From: SPJN01 sp965229935
Lineage (GTDB): Bacteria > Pseudomonadota > Alphaproteobacteria > SPJN01
NCBI GenBank assembly: GCA_965229935.1
Contig: CBDDKB010000002.1
Span: 1,364,001 to 1,428,000 of the forward strand
DNA: 64,000 bases
Reading direction: 5' to 3'
Within the stretch, counting starts at the first letter, position 1. The number at the start of each line of letters is the position of its first letter. The notes below the pieces were generated by a model. The model had not been told where the DNA came from. It saw nothing but the letters and a program-made list of their open reading frames with translations, and made no database searches. A program made the translations under genes and the position numbers. Positions 18,032 to 26,365 of the stretch are shown one piece after another.

Positions 18032-18873
18032 TGATCCGCATCCGGCTGATAGGGCGCGCAATCTTCGCGGCCACCATAACGACGCTCACGATTACGAAAG
18101 ACTTCAATCGCCTCCAGCAAATGGCCTTCATTGTAATCAGGCCATAAAACCTCGGGGAAATAAAATTCAGTGTAAGCGGTTTGCCATGGCAGGAAGTTTG
18201 ACAGGCGTTGCTCCCCACTTGTGCGGATCAACAGATCCGGGTCAGGCAGGTCAGATGTTTCAAGCCAATAGCCAAACATATCTTCTTTGATTTGCTCAGG
18301 CTTCATCCGCCCCGCTGCAACTTCGCGGGCAAGCCGTTGCGCCGCTTTTGCAATTTCCTGACGGCCACCATAATTCAGCGCAATCGTCACTGTGATTTCG
18401 TTAAGGTGGGCTGTGCGATTTTCCGCCTCCACCAGACGCTCAAGAATATCAGCATCCAATTTTTCGCGGGCACCGATGAAACGCCCCCTTACACCGCGCA
18501 GCTCAAGCTCGACCAGATCTTCGTCCATAAAGCGGCGTAGAAGGCCCATCAACCCTTCGACCTCATCCTCTGGACGCGACCAGTTTTCGGATGAAAAGGC
18601 ATAAAGGGTGATATAGGGAATGCCGCGATCAAGCGCAGCTTCGACAGTACGGCGGACAGCCTCGACCCCCTCACGGTGGCCAAGCTTGCGGGGGATATGC
18701 CGCCGCTTTGCCCAACGGCCATTGCCATCCATTATGATTGCAATATGTCGGGGGTCACCTTCGATACGTGGTGCACGCCACCCTTCACTGTCGATTTGCC
18801 CGGCAGACGCAGGAGCGGGGGCGGCTGTTGCTGCCTCCACCATCTCGTCTTTTTTAAAGGGCCAAATCGCCAT
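18028..18873 (-). CDS. uppS: Undecaprenyl diphosphate synthase
   Basis: Cis-prenyltransferase that makes the C55 carrier lipid of peptidoglycan and O-antigen assembly. The 281 residues contain the catalytic MDGNGRWAK near residues 48-56 and the C-terminal RTSGEQRLSNF segment. About 40 residues precede the conserved core, longer than E. coli UppS and rich in Ala and Pro. An internal start is not obvious, so the extension may be real. The overlap with cdsA suggests coupled translation. Confidence 0.95.
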   Translation of the reverse strand: MAIWPFKKDEMVEAATAAPAPASAGQIDSEGWRAPRIEGDPRHIAIIMDGNGRWAKRRHIPRKLGHREGVEAVRRTVEAALDRGIPYITLYAFSSENWSRPEDEVEGLMGLLRRFMDEDLVELELRGVRGRFIGAREKLDADILERLVEAENRTAHLNEITVTIALNYGGRQEIAKAAQRLAREVAAGRMKPEQIKEDMFGYWLETSDLPDPDLLIRTSGEQRLSNFLPWQTAYTEFYFPEVLWPDYNEGHLLEAIEVFRNRERRYGGREDCAPYQPDADQ

Positions 18874-18913
18874 ATCAAACGCCTTGCCTAGAGGGGCCGC
18901 AGATCAGCCGATG

Positions 18914-19480
18914 CTAAACCTGCATGACCTCTGCTTCTTTTTCTGCCAGCACTTCGTCTACTTTTTTGATTGCCGCGTCGGTCAGGGACTGCACTTCGTC
19001 GGCATACATTTTGGAATCATCCTTACCCAAACCGCCGTCTTTTTCGCCCTTTTTAAGCTGATCCATACCATCGCGGCGGACATTGCGGATTGCCACGCGG
19101 GCCTGTTCAGCATAGTTGCGGGCAACCTTGACCATCTCAGTCCGGCGCTCCTCATTCAATTCAGGGATCGGGATGCGGATCAGTTGTCCATCAACTGCCG
19201 GATTCAAACCAAGCGAGCTTTCGCGGATTGCTTTTTCCACTGCTGAGACGTTGGATTTGTCCCACACCTGCACTGACAGAAGCCGCGCCTCAGGCACTGA
19301 AATTGTACCAACCTGATCAAGCGGCATTTCTGAGCCGTAAACGTCAACCTTCACAGGTTCCAGCAAGGAGGCTGAGGCACGCCCGGTGCGCAATCCACCA
19401 AATTCCTTAGCCAATGTTGCGACAGCGCCGTCCATGCGCTTTTCCAGATCGTCCAGATCAAGTTCAAATTCTTCAGCCAT
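18914..19480 (-). CDS. frr: Ribosome recycling factor
   Basis: Splits the post-termination ribosome together with EF-G. The 188-residue protein matches the family length; conserved features are LRTGRAS (about 26-32) and the C-terminal three-helix bundle. It is the last of the rpsB-tsf-pyrH-frr set, the common order across proteobacteria, and lies 29 bp after pyrH. Confidence 0.97.
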   Translation of the reverse strand: MAEEFELDLDDLEKRMDGAVATLAKEFGGLRTGRASASLLEPVKVDVYGSEMPLDQVGTISVPEARLLSVQVWDKSNVSAVEKAIRESSLGLNPAVDGQLIRIPIPELNEERRTEMVKVARNYAEQARVAIRNVRRDGMDQLKKGEKDGGLGKDDSKMYADEVQSLTDAAIKKVDEVLAEKEAEVMQV

Positions 19481-19509
19481 TGTTCAGTGTCTCCTGAAAC
19501 TTAGATTTA

Positions 19510-20250
19510 CTATTGTTCATCTTCATGGGTCACAAGTGTGGCGCGGCCACGGCCAGAGGCCACTTCTGCCAGGGCGCCATCTTCACCCAAATCAAAAACC
19601 AAAATAGGAATATCATTTTCGCGCGCCAATGCGATGGCAGCAGCGTCCATGACCTTCAAATCATCTGACAGCACACGCATATAGCTGACCTTGTTATAGC
19701 GGCGCGCGGTCGGCACTTTTTTCGGATCAGCGGTGTAAACACCGTCAACCTGCGTGCCCTTCAAAATCGCCTCGCAATTCATCTCAGACGCGCGCAGGGC
19801 AGCGCCGGTATCTGTCGTGAAATAGGGATTGCCTGTCCCGGCCGCAAAGATAACCACCCGCCCCTTTTCAAGATGGCGAATGGCACGGCGGCGAATATAG
19901 CTTTCGCACACGGTCGGCATGGGAATGGCGGATTGTACGCGCGTTTCAACGCCGATCTGTTCCAGCGCATTTTGCATGGCAAGCGCATTCATGACGGTGG
20001 CGAGCATGCCCATATAATCAGCGCTGCCACGTTCCATACCGGATGCGGCACCTGCAAGACCACGGAAAATATTCCCGCCGCCAATGACGAGGCAGGCTTC
20101 AACCCCGGCGTCATTGATCAGCTTCACTTCTTCTGCGATACGGCCAACAGTTCCGGCATTGATGCCATAATCATCATCGCCCATCAGGGCTTCGCCGGAC
20201 AGTTTCAACAAGACGCGTTTATAGCCTGATTGGCCTTGGTCCCCGCTCAT
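19510..20250 (-). CDS. pyrH: Uridylate kinase
   Basis: Phosphorylates UMP to UDP for nucleotide supply; the hexameric bacterial enzyme belongs to the amino acid kinase family. The 246 residues begin with KRVLLKLSGEAL (about 11-22) and contain GGGNIFRG and the C-terminal DGTL-like ATP-site region. The length is typical. It is separated from tsf by 183 bp that contain a terminator, so it probably has its own promoter in that gap. Confidence 0.96.
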   Translation of the reverse strand: MSGDQGQSGYKRVLLKLSGEALMGDDDYGINAGTVGRIAEEVKLINDAGVEACLVIGGGNIFRGLAGAASGMERGSADYMGMLATVMNALAMQNALEQIGVETRVQSAIPMPTVCESYIRRRAIRHLEKGRVVIFAAGTGNPYFTTDTGAALRASEMNCEAILKGTQVDGVYTADPKKVPTARRYNKVSYMRVLSDDLKVMDAAAIALARENDIPILVFDLGEDGALAEVASGRGRATLVTHEDEQ

Positions 20251-20373
20251 ATATGCCTCATCAATTCAGCCTTGCGTGCCAAACCCGCAGGGCTATTTTG
20301 CCAGAATCGTTGCACAGTAGCGAAAACAGGGGGAAATTCCCACCCAATTCCCACCTCCAGCACCATATTCAGG

Positions 20374-20412
20374 CAGAAAAAAACCGCCCTACCCAACAGG
20401 ATAGGACGGTTT
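20374..20412 (-). terminator. Rho-independent terminator of tsf
   Basis: On the minus strand AAACCGTCCTA pairs with TAGGGCGGTTT (20381-20391 with 20402-20412) around a ten-base loop, followed by a run of T. It lies just past the tsf stop at 20434 and would end the rpsB-tsf transcript. Confidence 0.85.
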
Positions 20413-20433
20413 TGTCTATTTGATCACGCCAGA

Positions 20434-21360
20434 TCAGGAACCGGCAACGGCGGCCACTTCTGCTGCGAAATCTTCTTCTTTCTTCTCGATGCCTTCACCA
20501 AGGGCAAAGCGCGCAATGGCGGTCAGCTTGATGGGGGCACCTGCGTCTTTACCGGCAGCTTCCAGCGCCTTTTCAACGGTCAGGTCAGGATCGATCACAT
20601 AGGCCTGCTTGAGCAGCACAACTTCTTCATAGAATTTGCGCATACGCCCTTCGATCATCTTTTCGATGATATTGTCAGGCTTGCCTGATTCGCGGGCCTG
20701 CTCAACCAAAACGGCACGCTCACGCTCAACCGCTTCTGGGTCCAGCTCTTCTGTTGTGACAGCCATCGGGTTCGTTGCGGCAACATGCATAGCAATCTGC
20801 TTACCTGTTGCTTCAAGAACAGCGGCATCACCTGCTGATTCAAGGGCAACCAGCACGCCAATTTTGCCAAGGCCGGGAGCGGTTGCAGTGTGCATATAGC
20901 CTGCAACAACACCTTCGGACACTTCCAAACCGGCAACGCGGCGCAAGGACATGTTTTCACCGATCGTGCCAACCATTTCGGTCAACTGTTCGGCAACTGT
21001 TTTGCCTGAACCCGGGAAATCAGCAGCGCCCAATGCCTCAACATCGGTTGCACCACCAAGCGCGACTTGTGCAGCGGTTGACGCGAAGTTTTGGAACGCA
21101 TCATTACGGGCAACAAAGTCGGTTTCTGAGTTCACCTCAACCACGACACCCTTGGCACCGTCAGTTGCGATAGCAACCAAACCTTCGGCAGCAACACGGC
21201 CAGACTTTTTAGCAGCAGCCGCCAAACCTTTTGAGCGCAACCAGTCAACGGCGGCATCCATGTTGCCGTCATTTTCGGCCAGCGCCTTTTTACAATCCAT
21301 CATGCCTGCGCCTGACTTTTCGCGCAGTTCTTTCACCAATGCAGCAGTAATTGCAGCCAT
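20434..21360 (-). CDS. tsf: Translation elongation factor Ts
   Basis: Nucleotide exchange factor for EF-Tu. From ATG 21360 (MAAITAALV) the protein has 308 residues; GGAG lies 8 nt upstream, which decides against the longer frame from 21423. The N-terminal UBA-like domain has the signature LREKSGAGMMDCKKAL, and TDFVARND marks the EF-Tu contact region. It follows rpsB in the standard pair. Confidence 0.97.
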   Translation of the reverse strand: MAAITAALVKELREKSGAGMMDCKKALAENDGNMDAAVDWLRSKGLAAAAKKSGRVAAEGLVAIATDGAKGVVVEVNSETDFVARNDAFQNFASTAAQVALGGATDVEALGAADFPGSGKTVAEQLTEMVGTIGENMSLRRVAGLEVSEGVVAGYMHTATAPGLGKIGVLVALESAGDAAVLEATGKQIAMHVAATNPMAVTTEELDPEAVERERAVLVEQARESGKPDNIIEKMIEGRMRKFYEEVVLLKQAYVIDPDLTVEKALEAAGKDAGAPIKLTAIARFALGEGIEKKEEDFAAEVAAVAGS

Positions 21361-21461
21361 TGTCTTTACTCCATTTTCGGACAGGCCCCGCCCGGCTTGG
21401 CGCCGAACGGTCAACCCAATCAATCAGAGATTTGTTTCAGTTCAAGGTCGGTGCTGAGCGC

Positions 21462-22265
21462 TTAGCTGGCAGCAGCGGCCTCTTCACCCTCTGCGGTTTC
21501 CGGGGCTGCGGCTTCTTCAGCAGGCAGGTCTTCGACCACCTCTTCAGATTCGCCAAGGTCAACGCCCAATGAACCGGCGCTGGCTGAAATACCATCCAGA
21601 ACAGACCGGGCAATCAAATCGCAGTAAAGCGAAATCGCGCGGGTGGCGTCATCATTGCCGGGGATCGGATAGGTTACGCCATCGGGATCGCAGTTTGAGT
21701 CAACAACGGCAACCACGGGGATGCCCAGCTTGTTGGCTTCTTTAATGGCGATAGCTTCTTTGTTGGTGTCGATCACAACAACCAGATCAGGCAGACCGCC
21801 CATATCCTTGATACCGCCCAAGGAGATATCCAGCTTCTCACGCTCGCGCGTCAGGTTCAGGGTCTCTTTCTTGGTCAGGCCTGTTGTGTCACCGCTCAAA
21901 CGCTCCTCAAGCTCTTTCAGGCGCTTGATTGAATTTGAAACGGTTTTCCAGTTGGTCAGCGTGCCGCCGAGCCAACGGTGATTCATGTAATATTGCGCAG
22001 ACCGTTCAGCCGCATCCTTAATGGGGGCTGCTGCCTGACGCTTGGTGCCGACGAACAGTACGCGGCCACCTGATGCAACAACATTGCGCACTTCGATCAG
22101 TGCCTGATGCAGCAAGGGAACGGTCTGTGTCAGATCGATAATGTGGATACCATTACGGTCGCCAAAGATGAATTCGCCCATCTTCGGGTTCCAACGGTGG
22201 GTCTGGTGACCAAAATGAACGCCTGCCTCAAGCAGCTGACGCATTGTAAAATCGGGAAGAGCCAT
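21462..22265 (-). CDS. rpsB: 30S ribosomal protein S2
   Basis: Small-subunit protein that binds last and docks S1. Starting at ATG 22265 (MALPDFTMRQ) gives 267 residues, with GGAG 10 nt upstream; a start 28 codons earlier adds unrelated sequence. Core motifs include GVHFGHQTHRWNP. The last 35 or so residues form an acidic, alanine-rich tail absent from E. coli S2. The 290-bp upstream region may hold an autoregulatory leader, but I cannot define one. Confidence 0.96.
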   Translation of the reverse strand: MALPDFTMRQLLEAGVHFGHQTHRWNPKMGEFIFGDRNGIHIIDLTQTVPLLHQALIEVRNVVASGGRVLFVGTKRQAAAPIKDAAERSAQYYMNHRWLGGTLTNWKTVSNSIKRLKELEERLSGDTTGLTKKETLNLTREREKLDISLGGIKDMGGLPDLVVVIDTNKEAIAIKEANKLGIPVVAVVDSNCDPDGVTYPIPGNDDATRAISLYCDLIARSVLDGISASAGSLGVDLGESEEVVEDLPAEEAAAPETAEGEEAAAAS

Positions 22266-22447
22266 AGCCTCTTTTCTCCTTTTCCGGTTAACCGCCGCAG
22301 AGGAAGAAACGATCAGATGATCGCACCGGAGCGAAGTGAACCGTGCCAAACAGGGGCTGTATCTTCAAACGAAGTGGCTCACCCGCATCTCTGCGTGTGG
22401 AATGGGCCGGGTTTTAGCCCGCGACACAGGCGAAAACAAGGGGAAAA

Positions 22448-22465
22448 TGGCCCAAATCAAGGCCA
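22448..22465 (-). terminator. Possible terminator downstream of dnaE
   Basis: TGGCC and GGCCA form a 5-bp stem with an eight-base loop, followed on the minus strand by TTTTCCCC. It lies about 95 nt past the dnaE stop, beyond the palindromic repeat copy A. The stem is short, so the call is weak. Confidence 0.35.
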
Positions 22466-22484
22466 AACCGTCGCATCTTTGATG

Positions 22485-22547
22485 ATCACTTAAAATAAGT
22501 GGTCTGGCTACGATGCTGATAGGGATCGAAACCTCATTTTAAGTGAT
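22485..22547 (+). repeat. Palindromic repeat element, copy A
   Basis: 63 bp with perfect 12-bp arms, ATCACTTAAAAT (22485-22496) and ATTTTAAGTGAT (22536-22547). The middle contains GTGGTCTGGCTACGATGC and GGATCGAAACC, aligning without gaps to copy B at 56248-56310. It lies 11 nt past the dnaE stop codon, with the core on the strand opposite to dnaE. Confidence 0.8.
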
Positions 22548-22558
22548 AACAGATCCGA

Positions 22559-25500
22559 TTAGACATCAATAACGTGGCTGACACCCTTGATCGTCATTAT
22601 CGCGCCAGACGTTTTGGGCGTTACCGCATATCCGCCGGGCAGTGTTATCACAGCCTCAGTCTCGTCTGGTGCGGGGATAATGAGCTTTATGCGGCCCTTG
22701 CCTGCACGTGGCAGCAGTTCCTTGATTTGCGGGACAGCCTGCGCATCCTGCACAAAGATTTCGAGCCCCTGGGCCGTATTTGCCGCCAATTGTTCGATGG
22801 ACTGCACCGAATTAACGGTAAAGCGCAGGGCATCTTCCTGACTTTCAACCTGCACTGACAGGACGACTGACTGGCCCGGCTCCAACAAGTCACGATGATC
22901 GCGCAAATGTTCAGAAAAGACTGTGACCTCATATTCCCCTGTCGGATCGGTCAATTTGACGAAGGCAAAGGGTTTGCCGGATTTTTGTGACTTCCGCTCC
23001 TGCAGGACGGTGACGGTGCCGCCAACGCGGCCTGCCCAGGCGCCCCTGCCCTGCGCCACTGCGGCCTGCACATCTGTAAAGAGCTTGACCCCGCCACGCT
23101 TCAGGGCGGGCAAATAGCCATCAAGCGGATGTCCTGACAGGAAAAAGCCCACCGCGCCAAATTCCTGTGCCAATCGTTCCATCGGCACCCAGTCGGTAAC
23201 ATCTTTCAGGTTGGGTCTGCTCAGTTCCTCAGCCAGGTCGCCGCCAAACAGGCTGTTTTGATTTGAATTCCGCTCAGACGCCGCGTTCGTGCAATAAGCC
23301 ATCAGCACCTCTGCACTGGCAAAGACCTGTTGCCTGTTGGGGTTTAGGTTATCAAACGCCCCTGCCCGGGCCAGATTTTCAAACATCCGCTTATTGAACA
23401 GTTTGGGATCCATGCGGCCTGCGAAATCAAACAGGTCTTTATAAGGACCATTGGCCAGCCGTTCGTCAGCCACAGCGTCCATCGCGCCGCGCCCTACATT
23501 CTTGATCGCACCAAGTGCATAATGAATGCGCCCGTCCTTCACGGTAAAATCACCGCCTGACTGGTTCACACACGGGGGCACAACTTCAATCCCCATGCGG
23601 GCGGATTCCTGTCTGAATATGCCCAGCTTGTCTGTATTGTTCATGTCATAGCACATAAGCGCTGCCATAAACTCAACCGGGTAATTGGCCTTCAGCCATG
23701 CCGTTTGATAGGCCACAAAGGCATAGGCAGCGGCGTGAGCCTTGTTAAAGCCATAGCCTGCGAACTTGTCCACCAGTTCAAAAATATCGGCGGCCTGCTG
23801 CTTATCCACGCCCTTTTCAACGGCACCATCAACAAACCGCTTTTTCTGGCGGTCCATCTCTTCCTTGATCTTTTTACCCATAGCCCGGCGCAGCAGGTCA
23901 GCCTCGCCCAATGAATAGCCGGCCAGAACCTGCGCGATTTGCATCACCTGTTCCTGATAGACGATCACGCCATAGGTTTCTTTTAGAAGGTCTTCGAGCA
24001 TCGGGTGGTGGTAATTTGGCTCCTCCAACCCTTGTTTGGTGTTGATGAACTTGGGGATATTGTCCATCGGCCCCGGACGGTAAAGCGCCACAAGCGCGAT
24101 CACATCTTCAAACACGTCCGGCTTCATACGCCGCAGCACATCGCGCATACCGGAACTTTCAAGCTGAAACACGCCGATGGAATCGCCGCGCGCCATCAAT
24201 TCATAAGATGGGCGGTCATCAAGGGGGACGTGCCCCATATCAACCTCGATGTCCCGCTCCTTTAGCAGGTTCACCGCCCGCTGGATCACTGTCAGGGTTT
24301 TCAGGCCCAAAAAATCAAATTTGACCAGCCCGGCAGGTTCCACCCATTTCATGTTGAACTGCGTCACCGACATGGGGGAGCGCGGGTCTCGATAAACCGG
24401 CACCAGCTCATCCAAGGGCCGATCCCCGATCACCACACCCGCAGCGTGGGTGGAGGCATGACGATACAGCCCCTCAAGCTGGAGGCCGATTTTCAGCAGG
24501 CGGTCCACCGCCTCTTCTTGCTGGGCCTGTTGTTTCAGCTTAGGCTCAAAGTCAATAGCCTCCTGCAAGGTCATTGGATTTGCTGGATTATTCGGAACCA
24601 GCTTTGTCAGCCTATCAACCTGCATATAGGGCATTTGCAAAACGCGCCCCACATCGCGCAGCACGGCGCGGGCCTGCAATTTACCAAAGGTGATGATCTG
24701 GGCGACCTTGTCGGCGCCATATTTGTCCTGCACATAGGCAATGACTTCATCGCGGCGGTCCTGACAAAAGTCGATGTCAAAGTCAGGCATGGACACGCGT
24801 TCAGGGTTCAAGAACCGCTCAAACAGCAGGGAAAAGCGCAAAGGATCAAGGTCAGTAATGGTCAATGACCACGCCACGACGGACGCCGCGCCCGACCCAC
24901 GGCCCGGCCCCACGGGAATGTCATGCGCCTTGGCCCATTTGATAAAGTCCGACACGATCAGGAAATAGCCGGGAAAGCCCATATTGCTGATCACATTCAG
25001 CTCAAAATCCAGTCGATCGCGATAGTCCTGATGGGGAATGTCGGTCTCAATGACCGCCAACCGGGCCTCAAGCCCCTCGCTCGCCTGGCGGCGTAATTCA
25101 TCAGCCTCGTCCCCCTCAGCGAACTTGGGCAGGATCGGCGCGCGGGTATGGGGGCGGTACGCACAGCGCTTTGCGATTTCAACACTATTCTGAACAGCTT
25201 CAGGCAAGTCATTGAAAAGACTTTTCATTTCCCTTGCTGTCTTCAGGTAATGTTCGGGTGTTAATTGCCGCCGGTCTGACTGGTCCACATAAGCCCCGGC
25301 TGCAATACACAATAGGGCGTCATGCGCCTCATACATTTCGGCATCTGGGAAAAACACATCGTTTGTGGCGACCAGCGCCACGTCATGATCATAGGCAAGG
25401 CGCAGCATCTCGTCTTCAGTGGCAACCTCCGCCGCCATGCCGTGACGCTGCAATTCCATATAAAGGCGATCACCAAACAGGTCTTTAAAGGACAGCAGCA

Positions 25501-26083
25501 AATCTTCTGCGGCAGCAGCCCGATTATCCTGCAATAATGTACCAAGCGGCCCCAGCGCGCCCCCGGTCAGGCAGATCACCCCGTCTGACCAATTGCGCAG
25601 CTCTTCAATAGTGATAAAGGGATCAAGCTCATCAGGTCCTGCCAAATAGGCGTGGGACACAATGTGCAGCAGGTTTTGGTACCCGACCTCAGACTGGGCA
25701 AGCAGAACAATCTGCCCCATCAACCTGTTACCGCCCCTTGGGTGGCCGGTCCCTGCCCCATTGCCAGCCACTTTCACAATGGCGGCATCATCTGATTGGG
25801 CGTTCTGCTGACCCAAATTGATCGTTAGGCCGGGAATGGGCTGAATGCCCGCGCCGGACAATGTTTCAGACACTTCAAGCGCGCCAAACATATTGCCGGT
25901 GTCTGTGATTGCGATCGCAGGAAACTCACGTTCCTTGCATAATCCCGGCAAAGGTTTGATCCGCACCGCCCCTTCCGACAAGGAATAGGCACTATGCACC
26001 CTGAGATGCACAAAACCCGGATCAACCAAATTTGCAGAATTTGCCTGTTCGGCAGTTTGCTCGTCGCTCACACACAGCCCCAT
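22559..26083 (-). CDS. dnaE: DNA polymerase III alpha subunit
   Basis: Replicative polymerase catalytic subunit (DnaE1 class). The 1174 residues run from an N-terminal PHP domain (LRVHSAYSLSEG) through the polymerase palm, with the catalytic Asp motif PDFDIDFC, to a tandem HhH and C-terminal OB fold (YEVTVFSEH). The length and missing imuA/imuB neighbours argue against the error-prone DnaE2. The start may be ATG 26083 or the GTG four codons later, which is preceded by GGGG. It begins 49 bp after the small SOS-controlled gene on the same strand with only a weak hairpin between, so part of its transcription may come from that promoter. Confidence 0.96.
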   Translation of the reverse strand: MGLCVSDEQTAEQANSANLVDPGFVHLRVHSAYSLSEGAVRIKPLPGLCKEREFPAIAITDTGNMFGALEVSETLSGAGIQPIPGLTINLGQQNAQSDDAAIVKVAGNGAGTGHPRGGNRLMGQIVLLAQSEVGYQNLLHIVSHAYLAGPDELDPFITIEELRNWSDGVICLTGGALGPLGTLLQDNRAAAAEDLLLSFKDLFGDRLYMELQRHGMAAEVATEDEMLRLAYDHDVALVATNDVFFPDAEMYEAHDALLCIAAGAYVDQSDRRQLTPEHYLKTAREMKSLFNDLPEAVQNSVEIAKRCAYRPHTRAPILPKFAEGDEADELRRQASEGLEARLAVIETDIPHQDYRDRLDFELNVISNMGFPGYFLIVSDFIKWAKAHDIPVGPGRGSGAASVVAWSLTITDLDPLRFSLLFERFLNPERVSMPDFDIDFCQDRRDEVIAYVQDKYGADKVAQIITFGKLQARAVLRDVGRVLQMPYMQVDRLTKLVPNNPANPMTLQEAIDFEPKLKQQAQQEEAVDRLLKIGLQLEGLYRHASTHAAGVVIGDRPLDELVPVYRDPRSPMSVTQFNMKWVEPAGLVKFDFLGLKTLTVIQRAVNLLKERDIEVDMGHVPLDDRPSYELMARGDSIGVFQLESSGMRDVLRRMKPDVFEDVIALVALYRPGPMDNIPKFINTKQGLEEPNYHHPMLEDLLKETYGVIVYQEQVMQIAQVLAGYSLGEADLLRRAMGKKIKEEMDRQKKRFVDGAVEKGVDKQQAADIFELVDKFAGYGFNKAHAAAYAFVAYQTAWLKANYPVEFMAALMCYDMNNTDKLGIFRQESARMGIEVVPPCVNQSGGDFTVKDGRIHYALGAIKNVGRGAMDAVADERLANGPYKDLFDFAGRMDPKLFNKRMFENLARAGAFDNLNPNRQQVFASAEVLMAYCTNAASERNSNQNSLFGGDLAEELSRPNLKDVTDWVPMERLAQEFGAVGFFLSGHPLDGYLPALKRGGVKLFTDVQAAVAQGRGAWAGRVGGTVTVLQERKSQKSGKPFAFVKLTDPTGEYEVTVFSEHLRDHRDLLEPGQSVVLSVQVESQEDALRFTVNSVQSIEQLAANTAQGLEIFVQDAQAVPQIKELLPRAGKGRIKLIIPAPDETEAVITLPGGYAVTPKTSGAIMTIKGVSHVIDV

Positions 26084-26132
26084 TAGAAATGAGGCGCGCG
26101 CCCCATCAAGTCAGGGGCAGAGTGTGCCTGAT

Positions 26133-26234
26133 TCACTCGCCAGACAAAAGCCCCGCAATAGTCACCATGCCATAAGCTGTCATGGCGAGGCTTGCCATCA
26201 TCACAATATCTCTACCTGTCAGTGTCGCCAGCAT
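26133..26234 (-). CDS. 33-aa single-span membrane protein, predicted SOS-induced (SidA-like)
   Basis: ATG at 26234 opens 33 codons to TGA at 26133-26135. The peptide has a short N-terminus with one Arg and one Asp (MLATLTGRD), about 20 hydrophobic residues (IVMMASLAMTAYGMV onwards), and ends SGE. AAAGGA lies 8 nt before the start. Upstream on the same strand are a TTGACA/CATGAT promoter and a perfect LexA box. Caulobacter SidA, a 29-residue inner-membrane SOS inhibitor of cell division, is the obvious parallel in size, topology and control. Orthology is inference, since no alignment was possible here. dnaE follows 49 bp downstream. Confidence 0.65.
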   Translation of the reverse strand: MLATLTGRDIVMMASLAMTAYGMVTIAGLLSGE

Positions 26235-26267
26235 GGTTCGATCCTTTCGTCCTAAAGCGGGCCATAT

Positions 26268-26282
26268 GTTGCTCATTTGTTC
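26268..26282. promoter_or_regulatory. Second LexA box-like site, one mismatch
   Basis: GTTGCTCATTTGTTC fits GTTC-N7-GTTC except for one base. It lies just downstream of the predicted transcription start of the 33-aa gene, where a bound repressor would block RNA polymerase. Confidence 0.4.
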
Positions 26283-26290
26283 TTCTTCAG

Positions 26291-26319
26291 ATCATGCAAT
26301 GGTAGGCGAGCCCTGTCAA
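26291..26319 (-). promoter_or_regulatory. Sigma-70 promoter of the 33-aa gene (and possibly dnaE)
   Basis: On the minus strand a perfect -35 TTGACA (26319-26314) and a -10 CATGAT (26296-26291) are separated by exactly 17 bp. The predicted start near 26285 gives a leader of about 50 nt. It is one of the best-matching promoters I could find in the window, and it is flanked by LexA sites. Confidence 0.65.
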
Positions 26320-26334
26320 GAACAAAAAATGAAC
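26320..26334 (-). promoter_or_regulatory. Perfect LexA operator (SOS box)
   Basis: GTTCATTTTTTGTTC on the minus strand is an exact GTTC-N7-GTTC, the alphaproteobacterial LexA site. It directly abuts the TTGACA -35 element. The lexA gene itself is in the window at 543. Confidence 0.8.
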
Positions 26335-26347
26335 AAATAAGAAGGTG

Positions 26348-26360
26348 AGCGCCAGGCGCT
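26348..26360 (-). terminator. Possible terminator of the alpha/beta hydrolase gene
   Basis: AGCGCCAGGCGCT is a palindrome able to form a 4-bp stem with a five-base loop, followed on the minus strand by a T-rich stretch (CTTCTTATTT). It is 6 nt past the hydrolase stop and just before the SOS operator, separating the two units. Confidence 0.35.
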
Positions 26361-26365
26361 GCTAG

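Noticed and set aside
22266..22349. Longer rpsB start at 22349
   Set aside because: The extra residues do not resemble S2 and the ribosome binding site favours 22265.
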